Translations under genes and position numbers: made by a program
From: a bacterium
GTDB taxonomy: Bacteria; Pseudomonadota; Gammaproteobacteria; GCA-002705445; GCA-002716945
Reading direction: 5' to 3'
Length of the DNA: 64,000 nucleotides
Assembly (NCBI GenBank): GCA_029979505.1
Contig: JAPOHH010000004.1
Coordinates: forward strand, 19,850 to 83,849
Shown here: positions 18,371 to 26,867 of the stretch, in pieces
How positions within the stretch are numbered: position 1 is the stretch's first letter
How the letters are laid out: the number at the start of each line of letters is the position of its first letter
Notes under the pieces: generated by a model
The model's input: only the letters and a program-made list of their open reading frames with translations
What the model was told of the DNA's origin: nothing
Databases searched by the model: none

Positions 18371-18463
18371 TATCTACTATTGATAGCTTTACTATTTGTC
18401 ATTGATAAATGTCGACTATCACAAAATAACTAAATATAACCATTTTACGAAAGGGAGATATAA

Positions 18464-19147
18464 ATGAAAAAATTAATTAAATCATCTCTATCTGTTGCAC
18501 TAGCGACATTGATGTCAATTTCAATGTTTGCACAAGCTGGTGAAGCAGTTGCAGATGATCACAGTAGCGCAGTAAGCTATAACATAGGTTACATGTCTGA
18601 ATACTGGTACAGAGGATACTACATGTCAGAATCATCAGTAAGTTTTGGTGCTGATGTTGAAATGGGTAATTTCTATGTTGGTACTTGGTGGGCCGATGTT
18701 GATAAAGGTGTAGAATATGATATCTATGGTGGATATAATTTCTCACTAATGGGCATTCCAATGTATGCTGGATTTACTGGATATTACTATTCAGATAATT
18801 TTGATAGTGATTACCAAGAGATTAACATAGGTGCTGATATGGGCTTTATGTCTATTGATGCTGCTGTTGATGGTGAGTATCAACTTGATGCTGGTGATCA
18901 AGGTTATCAACACTATACAATTACTGTTCCACTATCTTTTGTTGGTTTACCTATTGATTACCAATATCAAACATGGACCGGTGAGGCAATTACAGGACAT
19001 AACCACGAACTCCATTATGGAATGACAGTAAGCGGAGTTGATGTTGGACTTATGGTTGGAAGAAACATAGATACAAGTCATGCTGCCGGCCTAACGGACA
19101 ATGATGATTCAACATATGCAAACTTTACTTTAGGGTATAGTTTCTAA
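18464..19147 (+). CDS. Outer-membrane beta-barrel protein, TorF/TIGR02001-like putative porin
   Basis: The product has a signal peptide (LIKSSLSVALATLMSISMFAQAG, cleavage near QAG-EAVA). It continues with alternating, Asp/Tyr/Gly-rich beta-strand sequence and ends in aromatic YSF, the usual signature of an outer-membrane barrel. The start of the mature domain, NIGYMSEYWYRGYYMSES, resembles the TIGR02001 family, often found beside glnK-amtB in marine Gammaproteobacteria. It has 227 residues and a good GGGAG ribosome site. It is the first gene behind the sigma-54 promoter, so I infer it helps solutes cross the outer membrane during nitrogen limitation. The substrate is unknown. Confidence 0.8.
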   Translation: MKKLIKSSLSVALATLMSISMFAQAGEAVADDHSSAVSYNIGYMSEYWYRGYYMSESSVSFGADVEMGNFYVGTWWADVDKGVEYDIYGGYNFSLMGIPMYAGFTGYYYSDNFDSDYQEINIGADMGFMSIDAAVDGEYQLDAGDQGYQHYTITVPLSFVGLPIDYQYQTWTGEAITGHNHELHYGMTVSGVDVGLMVGRNIDTSHAAGLTDNDDSTYANFTLGYSF

Positions 19148-19186
19148 ATAATTTAGTTTATAATTTGTGATAGGAGACATTTAACA

Positions 19187-19525
19187 ATGAAATTAGTAAT
19201 AGCAATTATCAAACCATTTAAATTAGATGAGGTAAGAGAAGCTCTATCAGGAATAGGGGTTACTGGAATTACCGCAACTGAAGTAAAAGGGTTTGGAAGG
19301 CAAAAGGGCCATACGGAACTTTATAGAGGTGCTGAATATGTGGTTGATTTTCTACCGAAAATTAAGCTTGAAATTGCTGTTAATGATAACCTTGTTGATC
19401 AAACAATCGAGACTATCTTGTCATCTGCCAGTACAAGTAAAATTGGCGATGGAAAGATTTTTGTTCTTGATATTCAAGAAGCAATACGTGTTCGTACCGG
19501 AGAAAAAGGTCCAGAAGCTCTTTAA
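19187..19525 (+). CDS. glnK: Nitrogen regulatory PII protein GlnK
   Basis: This trimeric PII signal protein senses 2-oxoglutarate and ATP/ADP and blocks AmtB when nitrogen is plentiful. It has 112 residues with the family opening [20 protein letters not shown]. The T loop is [19 protein letters not shown], with Tyr51 (and Tyr46), the uridylylation site. The C-terminal signature is [27 protein letters not shown] precedes the start. Because it is joined to amtB (27 bases apart) and lies behind a sigma-54 promoter, I call it glnK rather than glnB. Confidence 0.95.
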   Translation: MKLVIAIIKPFKLDEVREALSGIGVTGITATEVKGFGRQKGHTELYRGAEYVVDFLPKIKLEIAVNDNLVDQTIETILSSASTSKIGDGKIFVLDIQEAIRVRTGEKGPEAL

Positions 19526-19552
19526 TTAAACTTTTTTAATTAGGAGATTGCA

Positions 19553-20830
19553 ATGGAAGCTTTAGAAGGTAAAGTAATTGAACTTGCTTATGCTTTAGAT
19601 ACATTCTATTTTCTAGTCATGGGAGCCTTTGTCATGTGGATGGCTGCAGGTTTCACCATGTTAGAATCCGGTCTTGTCAGAGCAAAAAATACAGCTGAAA
19701 TTCTTACAAAAAATATTTCGTTATATTCAATATCGGTAATCATGTATATGATTGTGGGATATAATTTAATGTATCCAGGTGGAGGCACAGGTGTTATTCC
19801 TGAGCTATCATTTTTTCTAGGTGCAGACAATACAGCTGAGGCTGTGATCGCGAGTGGTGGAGATGTTTATTACTCATCAATATCGGATCATTTCTTTCAG
19901 GTAGTATTCGTAGCAACAGCCTGTTCAATTATATCAGGCGCAGTAGCGGAAAGAATGAAACTATGGCCATTTCTACTTTTTTGTGTAGTAATGACAAGTG
20001 TTATTTACCCGGTTCAAGGTTACTGGAAATGGGGTGGCGGGTTCTTAGATGAAGCTGGCTTCTCTGATTTTGCTGGATCTGGTGTCGTACATTTATGCGG
20101 TGCAGTTGCAGCTTTAGCTGGTGTACTTGTACTAGGTTCTAGAAAAGGTAAATACACAGATGGTAAAGTAAACGCTATGCCAGGTGCTAACCTGCCACTT
20201 GCTACTCTTGGAACATTTATTTTATGGTTAGGTTGGTTCGGGTTTAATGGCGGCTCTGAATTAATTATCTCTAATGTTGCAGAGGCTAATGCGGTATCTA
20301 TGGTATTTGTTAATACCAACTTAGCAGCAGCTGGTGGCGTCATGGGAGCATTATTACTATCCAAGGTAATGTTTGGTAAATCAGACCTGACAATGGCATT
20401 AAACGGTGCTATAGGCGGCTTAGTATCTATTACAGCTGAACCATTAGCTCCAACACCAGGACTTGCTTTAATCATAGGAGCAATTGGTGGATTATTAGTA
20501 GTAATGTCAATTGTTATGCTTGATAAAATGAGAATAGATGATCCTGTTGGCGCAATTTCTGCACATGGAACTTGTGGTATTTGGGGATTATTGGCCGTAA
20601 CTCTTACTGGTGGATCTCTAGGAACTCAAATCTATGGCGCTTCAATGATTATACTTTGGACATTTGTTACAAGTGTAATTGTTTGGTACGTCATAAAAAT
20701 GTTCTTTGGTTTAAGAGTAACAGAAGAGGAAGAACAAGATGGTGTAGACATATCTGAGTGTGGATTAGAGGCATACCCAGAATTTAGTAAAGCTACAGGC
20801 ATTAAACCTTCGGTTTACCCTGAGCAATAA
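19553..20830 (+). CDS. amtB: Ammonium transporter AmtB
   Basis: AmtB is the trimeric inner-membrane ammonium channel. Family signatures include MLESGLVRAKN, DFAGSGVVHLCGAVAALAG (with the structural Asp and first pore His), and DPVGAISAHGTCGIWG (second pore His). About eleven hydrophobic helices can be traced in 425 residues. Unlike E. coli AmtB it starts almost directly in the first helix (LDTFYFLVMGAFVMWMAAGF), with no separate cleavable signal peptide visible. AGGAG precedes the ATG. It is the last gene of the nitrogen unit and is followed by a hairpin terminator. Confidence 0.96.
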   Translation: MEALEGKVIELAYALDTFYFLVMGAFVMWMAAGFTMLESGLVRAKNTAEILTKNISLYSISVIMYMIVGYNLMYPGGGTGVIPELSFFLGADNTAEAVIASGGDVYYSSISDHFFQVVFVATACSIISGAVAERMKLWPFLLFCVVMTSVIYPVQGYWKWGGGFLDEAGFSDFAGSGVVHLCGAVAALAGVLVLGSRKGKYTDGKVNAMPGANLPLATLGTFILWLGWFGFNGGSELIISNVAEANAVSMVFVNTNLAAAGGVMGALLLSKVMFGKSDLTMALNGAIGGLVSITAEPLAPTPGLALIIGAIGGLLVVMSIVMLDKMRIDDPVGAISAHGTCGIWGLLAVTLTGGSLGTQIYGASMIILWTFVTSVIVWYVIKMFFGLRVTEEEEQDGVDISECGLEAYPEFSKATGIKPSVYPEQ

Positions 20831-20841
20831 TCATATATCCT

Positions 20842-20871
20842 AAGGGAGCGTAGCGATAGCTACGCTCTTTT
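20842..20871. terminator. Rho-independent terminator shared by amtB and speE
   Basis: GAGCGTAGC and GCTACGCTC form a perfect nine-pair stem around a GATA loop, followed by TTTT. Weaker outer pairs extend the stem so that A-rich sequence faces the U tract, making it usable from both strands. It lies 11 bases after the amtB stop and covers the last codons of speE on the other strand. Confidence 0.85.
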
Positions 20872-21582
20872 AGCTTTCAAGAAACTCCATGTCCCAGTAG
20901 GATACAATGGCATTGGAAAGCTAGAAATAATGATATCTCTGAGACCAATACTTTCATATTTTTCAACTAATGGCTTGATAACAGTTTTCATATCTTTTAT
21001 TGGTGAACCTGATTGTTGAATTAAGACTCCATTTTTCTTAAGAGAATCATTACATACTCTTATAAATTTTTTAGAAAATAAGACTTTTGCATCACCTACA
21101 GGATCGGTGGAATCAACAATTATAGAGTCGTATTTGATTTTATTATTCTTTAGAAAAATCATTCCATCATCAATAACCAGTTTGATTTTTTTTAACTGCT
21201 TTTTTGTGAGCTTAAAGTTTTCAGGGAAATATTTTTTTGAGATATTTACTACTGTATTATCTATTTCAACAACTGTTACTTCTGTGATATTTTCTTTTCG
21301 TGCCAACATACTTGCAATACCATAATCTCCTCCACCTATAATCAGTATTTTCCTTGCATTTTTTGGTGTTAGACTAAGGGCTTCATTGTGATAAAAATCT
21401 TGGTTCTTTTGAGACAACATAAAACATCCATCGAGATATAGCACATTCCCATACTTGTTTGTCTTTATGATTTCAATATTTTGATATTTACTTTGACATT
21501 GATATAAATATTTCTCATACTTTATACCAATTGATATGCCGCTTGCATCATCATACTCATAATATATTTTTTTTATGCTCAT
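20860..21582 (-). CDS. speE: Polyamine aminopropyltransferase (spermidine synthase), short form
   Basis: SpeE transfers an aminopropyl group from decarboxylated SAM to putrescine. Family motifs are SKYQNIEIIKTNKYGNVLYLDG, FYHNEAL, IIGGGDYGIASML (usual family GGGDGG), VVEIDN, DDGM and VDSTDPVG, so binding and catalytic residues are largely in place. The protein has 240 residues, against 288 in E. coli. It stops just after YPTGTWSFLKAKR, without the usual C-terminal segment of about 35-45 residues. The last codons lie inside the terminator hairpin shared with amtB. The SAM decarboxylase gene diverges from it 49 bases away. Confidence 0.88.
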   Translation of the reverse strand: MSIKKIYYEYDDASGISIGIKYEKYLYQCQSKYQNIEIIKTNKYGNVLYLDGCFMLSQKNQDFYHNEALSLTPKNARKILIIGGGDYGIASMLARKENITEVTVVEIDNTVVNISKKYFPENFKLTKKQLKKIKLVIDDGMIFLKNNKIKYDSIIVDSTDPVGDAKVLFSKKFIRVCNDSLKKNGVLIQQSGSPIKDMKTVIKPLVEKYESIGLRDIIISSFPMPLYPTGTWSFLKAKRA

Positions 21583-21631
21583 TAACTTGTCATTTTTAAA
21601 TTTATATTGATTATATTTAACTTTTTATATT

Positions 21632-22015
21632 ATGCAATTAGACCATAAACATCTTGTTTTAAGAGCTGAAGTAAATGACTGCCCTGCCGAGGATTCTCTC
21701 CATGAAATACTTGATTGGATGAAAACCTTAATAAGAAAAATTGATATGAAACTAATGCAGGGGCCTGCAATTAGTTATGTTGATCAACCTGGTAACCGCG
21801 GGACAACATGTATGGCATTAATAGAAACTAGTCATATTGTTATACATATATGGGATGAACCTAATCCAGGATTAATACAATTGGATATCTACAGCTGTAA
21901 GGAATTTAATTTAGAGATTGTCATGAATCATATTAAAGAATATTTTAATGTTTTAAATATGCAGTATAAATTTCTTGATAGAACAACTGGTATGAAAATT
22001 ATTGATGAGAGCTAA
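21632..22015 (+). CDS. speD: S-adenosylmethionine decarboxylase, small prokaryotic (SpeH-like) type
   Basis: This pyruvoyl enzyme makes decarboxylated SAM, the aminopropyl donor for SpeE. The 127-residue product contains IETSHIVIHIWDE, which aligns with the family self-cleavage region ESH..IHTW (Ser becoming the pyruvoyl group, then His). LDIYSCKEFN follows, with the conserved processing Cys. The N-terminus DHKHLVLRAEV also fits. There is one extra residue between Glu and Ser compared with the Thermotoga-type sequence I recall. Its pairing with divergent speE strongly supports the call. No Shine-Dalgarno is visible, and a TATATT lies immediately before the ATG. Confidence 0.82.
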   Translation: MQLDHKHLVLRAEVNDCPAEDSLHEILDWMKTLIRKIDMKLMQGPAISYVDQPGNRGTTCMALIETSHIVIHIWDEPNPGLIQLDIYSCKEFNLEIVMNHIKEYFNVLNMQYKFLDRTTGMKIIDES

Positions 22016-22016
22016 A

Positions 22017-22847
22017 TTAAGATACTGCATTTGTATATTTTATCCTTGCGCTTATCATGTCTATTAGAAGACACATTTTTCTATACAAAACACCGTTCAC
22101 TTTATAGTTTGCTTCAGATATAAAATCAACTCTATTAGCTGACAGTAATTCAGCACAAACCTTTTTTTGTTCTGCGCTATTTTTAGGATACACTGAAATA
22201 GCATGTCCATTCTGCTTTTTTATTAACGCCATACTTGGAACATCTGTGAGGCCGTCACCAATGTAAATCATATTTTCAAATGGTATAGGTCTAGCCTCTT
22301 CGGGCATATGACTATTAATTGACTCTGAAAGCCTCTCTTTTCCTTTATTTATTCTAAAAAGGAATTGTGTCTTTGCTGTATCTGTAACTACTATTTTTGG
22401 AAAAGTAGCATTTCCATCATTATCAAAATAATATTGTGAACCAAAAATGTTTGTTAATTCTTTTCTTATAGCTATAGCATCTAATATTTCATGATGCCCA
22501 GCTGAAATCACATAATGTGAGATATTAATATTCTTATGATTAGTTTTTATATATTTATTGATGTTTTTAAACCAATCTTTTACACCAGCAAAATATTTTA
22601 TTTTATCTGCCATAGCAATAAACTCTTCTTTTGTAATCTTAATACCAATCTTTTCAGCATGACTAATTAGCTCTCTCATATATATCATCATAATTTCACC
22701 ATCTGTTTTTTTTGCTTCAAGTAAAATCTTTGCCCAAAATTCTTTTGAATTAATTTTTAGTCTTGGAATTATTGTATATTCTTGCATTGTCTTAGGAGTT
22801 AATGTCCCATCAAAATCATAGACCAGTGCTATAGTATTCTGTTTCAT
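22017..22847 (-). CDS. HAD-superfamily phosphatase, phosphoserine-phosphatase-like
   Basis: The product is a haloacid-dehalogenase-fold hydrolase with motif I LVYDFDGTLTP (nucleophile Asp and acid Asp near residues 11-13). Motif II is HYVISAGHHEIL, with Ser replacing the more common Thr region. Motif IV is MIYIGDGLTDVPSMALI. An all-helical cap lies between motifs I and II (about residues 25-100), as in phosphoserine-phosphatase relatives. It has 276 residues. The substrate cannot be read from sequence. It overlaps argS by one base, so it should be cotranscribed with priA and argS, and it converges with speD one base away. Confidence 0.82.
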   Translation of the reverse strand: MKQNTIALVYDFDGTLTPKTMQEYTIIPRLKINSKEFWAKILLEAKKTDGEIMMIYMRELISHAEKIGIKITKEEFIAMADKIKYFAGVKDWFKNINKYIKTNHKNINISHYVISAGHHEILDAIAIRKELTNIFGSQYYFDNDGNATFPKIVVTDTAKTQFLFRINKGKERLSESINSHMPEEARPIPFENMIYIGDGLTDVPSMALIKKQNGHAISVYPKNSAEQKKVCAELLSANRVDFISEANYKVNGVLYRKMCLLIDMISARIKYTNAVS

Positions 22848-24547
22848 TACATTCTATCCATTGGTTTTATATCCAGCACTTCGAGACCGCTGATTATAAT
22901 TTTATCTACACATTTTATTAGGGTAACTTTTTCACCTTTCGTAGAAGATGCAATGATTTTAGTCTCTGCATAGTATGAGTGAAATGTCTGAGCAACTTTA
23001 TATAAATAGTTTGTTATTATGTCTGGCCTTATCATATTTATAGCTTTATCCATTGTATTCTGAAAACTATTGATTAATTCGATAAGCTCAATTTCATTTT
23101 TCGTATTTAAGTTATCAAGATTGTCCTTTTCAACAGAAGCATTATCCAAATCATTAATAATTTTTGTAATCCTAGCATGAGCATATTGAATGTAATAAAT
23201 TGGATTATTTTTATTTTTTTTGATTGCAAGATCTACGTCAAATTCTAAATGCTGCTCCTTCTTTTTTGTTAAATAAAAGTATTTCGTAGCATCAGGTCCA
23301 ATTTCATTAACTAAATCTTGTATTGGATAAAAATCACCACTTCTCGTAGACATTGAGATAGACTTGCCAGACATAATAAGATTAGCAAATTGTACCAGAT
23401 GTATTTGCAATCTATTTTCTACATCATATTCCAATGCTTTCATGGCGTTTGTAAGTCTTACTGCGTAATCATGGTGATCAGCTCCCCAGATATTTATAAG
23501 AATGTCATGATTTTCAAACTTGTGAACATGGTAGGCAATATCAGTTGCAAAGTATGTCATATCACCATTACTTTTAATGAGAACCCTGTCTTTGTCCTCA
23601 CCAAAAGACGTATTTCTAAACCATAAAGCTCCATCCATTGTATAGCTTAAATTACTATCATCTATTTTTTTTAGGACAGTCTTTAATAAGCCCGATTCAT
23701 ATAAATCACTTTCATTAAACCAACTATCAAAATTAATATTAACCGAAGATAAATCTTTTTTAATATAGTTTTCTATAATCTCATTAACTAATGACTTTCT
23801 TATCTTTAAGTAACTATCGATACTTTTGATATAAGTAATTAATTCATCTATCGGATTATCTAATAAAGATAAAACTTTCTCTTTATCAATATTTTCAAGA
23901 TTATTTTTTATTAATTTTGATACGTCATTAACATATGAGCCCTTATATGTTACTAATCGACCTTCAGAGTCATCTCTTTCATCACTAAAAATATGATCTT
24001 TCTTTCCAAGGTGGCATAAGATAGTACTTATTAATAATAAATCTATTTGTCTTCCAGCATCATTGACATAATATTGGCGAGTAACATTATGTCCTATTAA
24101 TGACATAAACCTAGCTGTGGTATCACCCACAATCATGCCCCTTCCATGCCCAATATGCAATGGTCCTGTTGGATTAGCTGAGACATACTCGACATGAATA
24201 TTTTTTCTATTTTTCACCTTATCGAAAATTAAATTATTTTTAATTATTCTATTGAGTTCTTGAAATTTATTTGATTTTGTAATGAAGAAGTTTATATATC
24301 CAGGAGAGGCTATGTCGATTTTTTCAACATCAATAATATTTTCTAAATGATTAACTATTTCTTTTGCTATGAGCATTGGATTCTTTTTAAGAATCTTTGC
24401 CAGCCTCATAGCTATATTTGTGTAAAGGTCACCATGGGAACTATCAGTAGTTTTATTAACTTCAATATTTATCTTGTTAATATCATTATAAGATTCATAA
24501 AGCTTTTTTAGAGCTTTATTTATTTCAATAATTATATGTTCTTTCAT
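22847..24547 (-). CDS. argS: Arginyl-tRNA synthetase
   Basis: This class I synthetase charges tRNA-Arg. The N-terminal Add1-like domain is residues 1 to about 110. The catalytic core has ANPTGPLHIGHGRGMIVGD, containing HIGH near residue 130. Later blocks are WGADHHDYAVRL, VQFANLIMSGKSISMSTRSGDF (the KMSKS-equivalent region, degenerate as in many ArgRS) and EIGPDATKYFYL. The C-terminal helical anticodon-binding domain includes YIQYAHARI and ends in LDIKPMDRM. It has 566 residues, a normal length. It lies between priA and the HAD gene with one-base overlaps on both sides. Confidence 0.97.
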   Translation of the reverse strand: MKEHIIIEINKALKKLYESYNDINKINIEVNKTTDSSHGDLYTNIAMRLAKILKKNPMLIAKEIVNHLENIIDVEKIDIASPGYINFFITKSNKFQELNRIIKNNLIFDKVKNRKNIHVEYVSANPTGPLHIGHGRGMIVGDTTARFMSLIGHNVTRQYYVNDAGRQIDLLLISTILCHLGKKDHIFSDERDDSEGRLVTYKGSYVNDVSKLIKNNLENIDKEKVLSLLDNPIDELITYIKSIDSYLKIRKSLVNEIIENYIKKDLSSVNINFDSWFNESDLYESGLLKTVLKKIDDSNLSYTMDGALWFRNTSFGEDKDRVLIKSNGDMTYFATDIAYHVHKFENHDILINIWGADHHDYAVRLTNAMKALEYDVENRLQIHLVQFANLIMSGKSISMSTRSGDFYPIQDLVNEIGPDATKYFYLTKKKEQHLEFDVDLAIKKNKNNPIYYIQYAHARITKIINDLDNASVEKDNLDNLNTKNEIELIELINSFQNTMDKAINMIRPDIITNYLYKVAQTFHSYYAETKIIASSTKGEKVTLIKCVDKIIISGLEVLDIKPMDRM

Positions 24548-26508
24548 TATTGTGTCGGATCAATATCGATATACCATTTAATTTTACTATCTATGCTGGC
24601 TAAGTATAACTTAATTCTAGTTATATGTTCCGATAAAAGCTTGTGACTTTTTGATCCAACTATTATTTGATAGGAATATGTATTATTTTTTTTGAATGTT
24701 TCAGCTGGAGAAGGCCCATAAACAAATACAGATTTATTTTTTTTAAATTTCACTATTTCTGCAAGTAGCGACTTAGGCTTAAATCTATTGGCAGCTGATA
24801 TATTTATTATTCCTATATGACTATAGGGTGGCAGATTAACGCTTTCACGTTCTTTAAGAGCAACTTTGCTGAATTCTTCGTATCCCTCTTTAAGAATCTT
24901 TAATAATAAACTATGCTTGGGATTGTTAGTTTGAATGATTACATTTCCTTGTGATTTTTGTCTACCTGCTCTTCCAGAAACTTGTGTAATTAACTGTCCT
25001 GTCTTTTCTAGTCCCCTAAAGTCTGTGCTATATAATCCAGCATCAATATTAATTATTCCAACGAGTGATATATTTGGAAAATCATGTCCTTTAACAATCA
25101 TTTGTGTTCCTACGAAGATATCAATTTTATTATTAGTAGCACTTTCAATAAAACTTGTTAAGTCCTTCTTAGATGAAATATTGTCACTATCTATTCTTAA
25201 TACCCTTTTATTTGGAAATAATTCTTTTACTTTATTTTCTAATCTCTGTGTACCAACACCTAGAGGTACTAAAGATGGGTTTTCACAACAAGTTTTAACA
25301 GATTCAAAATTCTGACTAAATTCGCATTGATGACATATTAGCCTTTCAACATTTTTATGATATGTCATGATAGTATTGCATTTTGGACATTTAACAATAG
25401 TTTTACATTCACTACAAAGCACTGTATTACTAAAACCTCTTCTACCAATAAAAAGTATTATTTTCTTGTTTTTACCTAATTCAGATTTCATTTTATCCTT
25501 AAGAGTTTTTGATAAACCTTCATCTGGTTTATCGACAGAGGTATCAACAATTGTAATTAATGGCATTTTTGATTTATGAAATCGATTAAGTAATTTATAT
25601 TGCTTATATTTTTTTATATTAATATTATGAAGGGACTCAAAAGATGGGGTAGCACTTCCAAGAATAACAGGACAGTTAAAATTTTTAGCTCTAACAATAC
25701 TTATGTCCCTAGCATTGTATTTAAATTTTTCATTTTGTTTATATGATTGATCATGTTCTTCATCAACGACAATCAGTTTTAAATTTTTAAATGGTAAGAA
25801 AACTGCTGATCTCGTTCCAATAACTACTAGCTTTTCTTCCTCTCTACATGCTTGGCAAACTCTAAACTTTTGTGTTGGTGTCAAGTGTGAATGATATTCA
25901 ATCGGCTTTGTTGTCATATATTTTTGAAACCTTGCTACAGTCTGGGGGGTTAGATTAATTTCAGGAACTAATATTAGAACTTGAGCATTTTCTTCAAGTA
26001 AAGATGAAGTAAGATATGTGTAAATTTCTGTTTTGCCTGAACCTGTTACTCCCTGAATATAGTTAACTTGATATTTGTTGATATTTTTATTAATACTTTT
26101 TGCAACTTTGAACTGCTCATCATTAAGGACTAAACTGTCTGGTTTTAATATTTCACTATGTTCATATTTACTCTTCGGCTCAGGTTTGTTTTTTCGTTTT
26201 ATGGGCGTTAAAGCACTAAATAGAACTTGACCTAGGGGATAATGGTAGTAATTTGAAGCCCATCTTGAAGTTTTTAGCAACTCCGATGACAGTGTTGGTG
26301 TATGATCAAGTAGTTCTTGGATATCTTTAATTTCATAGGAGCCTTTTCTATCTACATTATCAAAAAACTTAACAATGATACCTATTCTAATTGACCTGCC
26401 AAACGGAACGACTACTCTTGAACCTACTTTGGCATTGACATGGGTGCATCTATAGTCAAATAGTTTGTTAACTGGGACATCTAATGCTACAGATACAAAT
26501 TTATACAT
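24547..26508 (-). CDS. priA: Primosomal replication protein N', PriA helicase
   Basis: PriA restarts stalled replication forks by loading DnaB away from oriC. It has an N-terminal DNA-binding domain (MYKFVSVALDVPVNKLFDYRC...VVVPFGRS), Walker A GVTGSGKTEIY, DEEHDQSYK and SATPSFES. The zinc-binding cysteines are CSECKTIVKCPKCN and CHQC, and the C-terminal helicase motifs include GTQMIVKGHDFPNI and QVSGRAGRQ. At 653 residues it is somewhat shorter than E. coli PriA (732) but has every core motif. It is the first gene of priA-argS-HAD, and a -10-like TATACT lies just before its ATG. Confidence 0.96.
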   Translation of the reverse strand: MYKFVSVALDVPVNKLFDYRCTHVNAKVGSRVVVPFGRSIRIGIIVKFFDNVDRKGSYEIKDIQELLDHTPTLSSELLKTSRWASNYYHYPLGQVLFSALTPIKRKNKPEPKSKYEHSEILKPDSLVLNDEQFKVAKSINKNINKYQVNYIQGVTGSGKTEIYTYLTSSLLEENAQVLILVPEINLTPQTVARFQKYMTTKPIEYHSHLTPTQKFRVCQACREEEKLVVIGTRSAVFLPFKNLKLIVVDEEHDQSYKQNEKFKYNARDISIVRAKNFNCPVILGSATPSFESLHNINIKKYKQYKLLNRFHKSKMPLITIVDTSVDKPDEGLSKTLKDKMKSELGKNKKIILFIGRRGFSNTVLCSECKTIVKCPKCNTIMTYHKNVERLICHQCEFSQNFESVKTCCENPSLVPLGVGTQRLENKVKELFPNKRVLRIDSDNISSKKDLTSFIESATNNKIDIFVGTQMIVKGHDFPNISLVGIINIDAGLYSTDFRGLEKTGQLITQVSGRAGRQKSQGNVIIQTNNPKHSLLLKILKEGYEEFSKVALKERESVNLPPYSHIGIINISAANRFKPKSLLAEIVKFKKNKSVFVYGPSPAETFKKNNTYSYQIIVGSKSHKLLSEHITRIKLYLASIDSKIKWYIDIDPTQ

Positions 26509-26515
26509 ATCGAGT

Positions 26516-26521
26516 AGTATA
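26516..26521 (-). promoter_or_regulatory. Candidate -10 box of priA, leaderless spacing
   Basis: On the minus strand TATACT is followed by seven bases and then the priA ATG, with no Shine-Dalgarno. The -35 region is poor, so confidence is limited, but the spacing repeats that seen before rpoZ, cytochrome c4, gltD and tsaD. Confidence 0.4.
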
Positions 26522-26562
26522 AACTATGTTTAACAGGGCTTTTATCATTATAAGAAGTGAGT

Positions 26563-26597
26563 TTATCCACAGAATCTGTGGATAAATCTGTGGACAA
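26563..26597. other. Cluster of three DnaA boxes in the largest intergenic region (candidate oriC or DnaA-binding locus)
   Basis: The 359-base gap between priA and the HNH gene (26509-26867) holds TTATCCACA at 26563-26571, its inverted copy TGTGGATAA at 26577-26585, and TGTGGACAA at 26589-26597. The first two match the DnaA-box consensus perfectly and the third has one change. The next 250 bases are almost entirely A/T (for example 26651-26760), like a DNA-unwinding element, and contain no convincing ORF. Both flanking genes are transcribed away from it. No dnaA, dnaN or gidA is nearby, so origin function is only a hypothesis. Confidence 0.6.
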
Positions 26598-26867
26598 ATC
26601 TCATTTAAAATGAAAATCCCTAAACGTAATACTGCTCCCCTCAAATTGTTCAATTTATAGTCAAATTAATATTCCTATATATATCAATAATATATAAAGT
26701 AAATAATTAGTTTGATTTATATAAATGATTATAAACATATGATTATAGTTATCGTTATACTGTCAGCTTACACTGTTAATAAATGCTCTATAATGGGGCT
26801 ATTTATAGTTAAATTTAACATTCGTCTATGTATATCACATGATGTATTCTTGTAATATTAGATAAAT

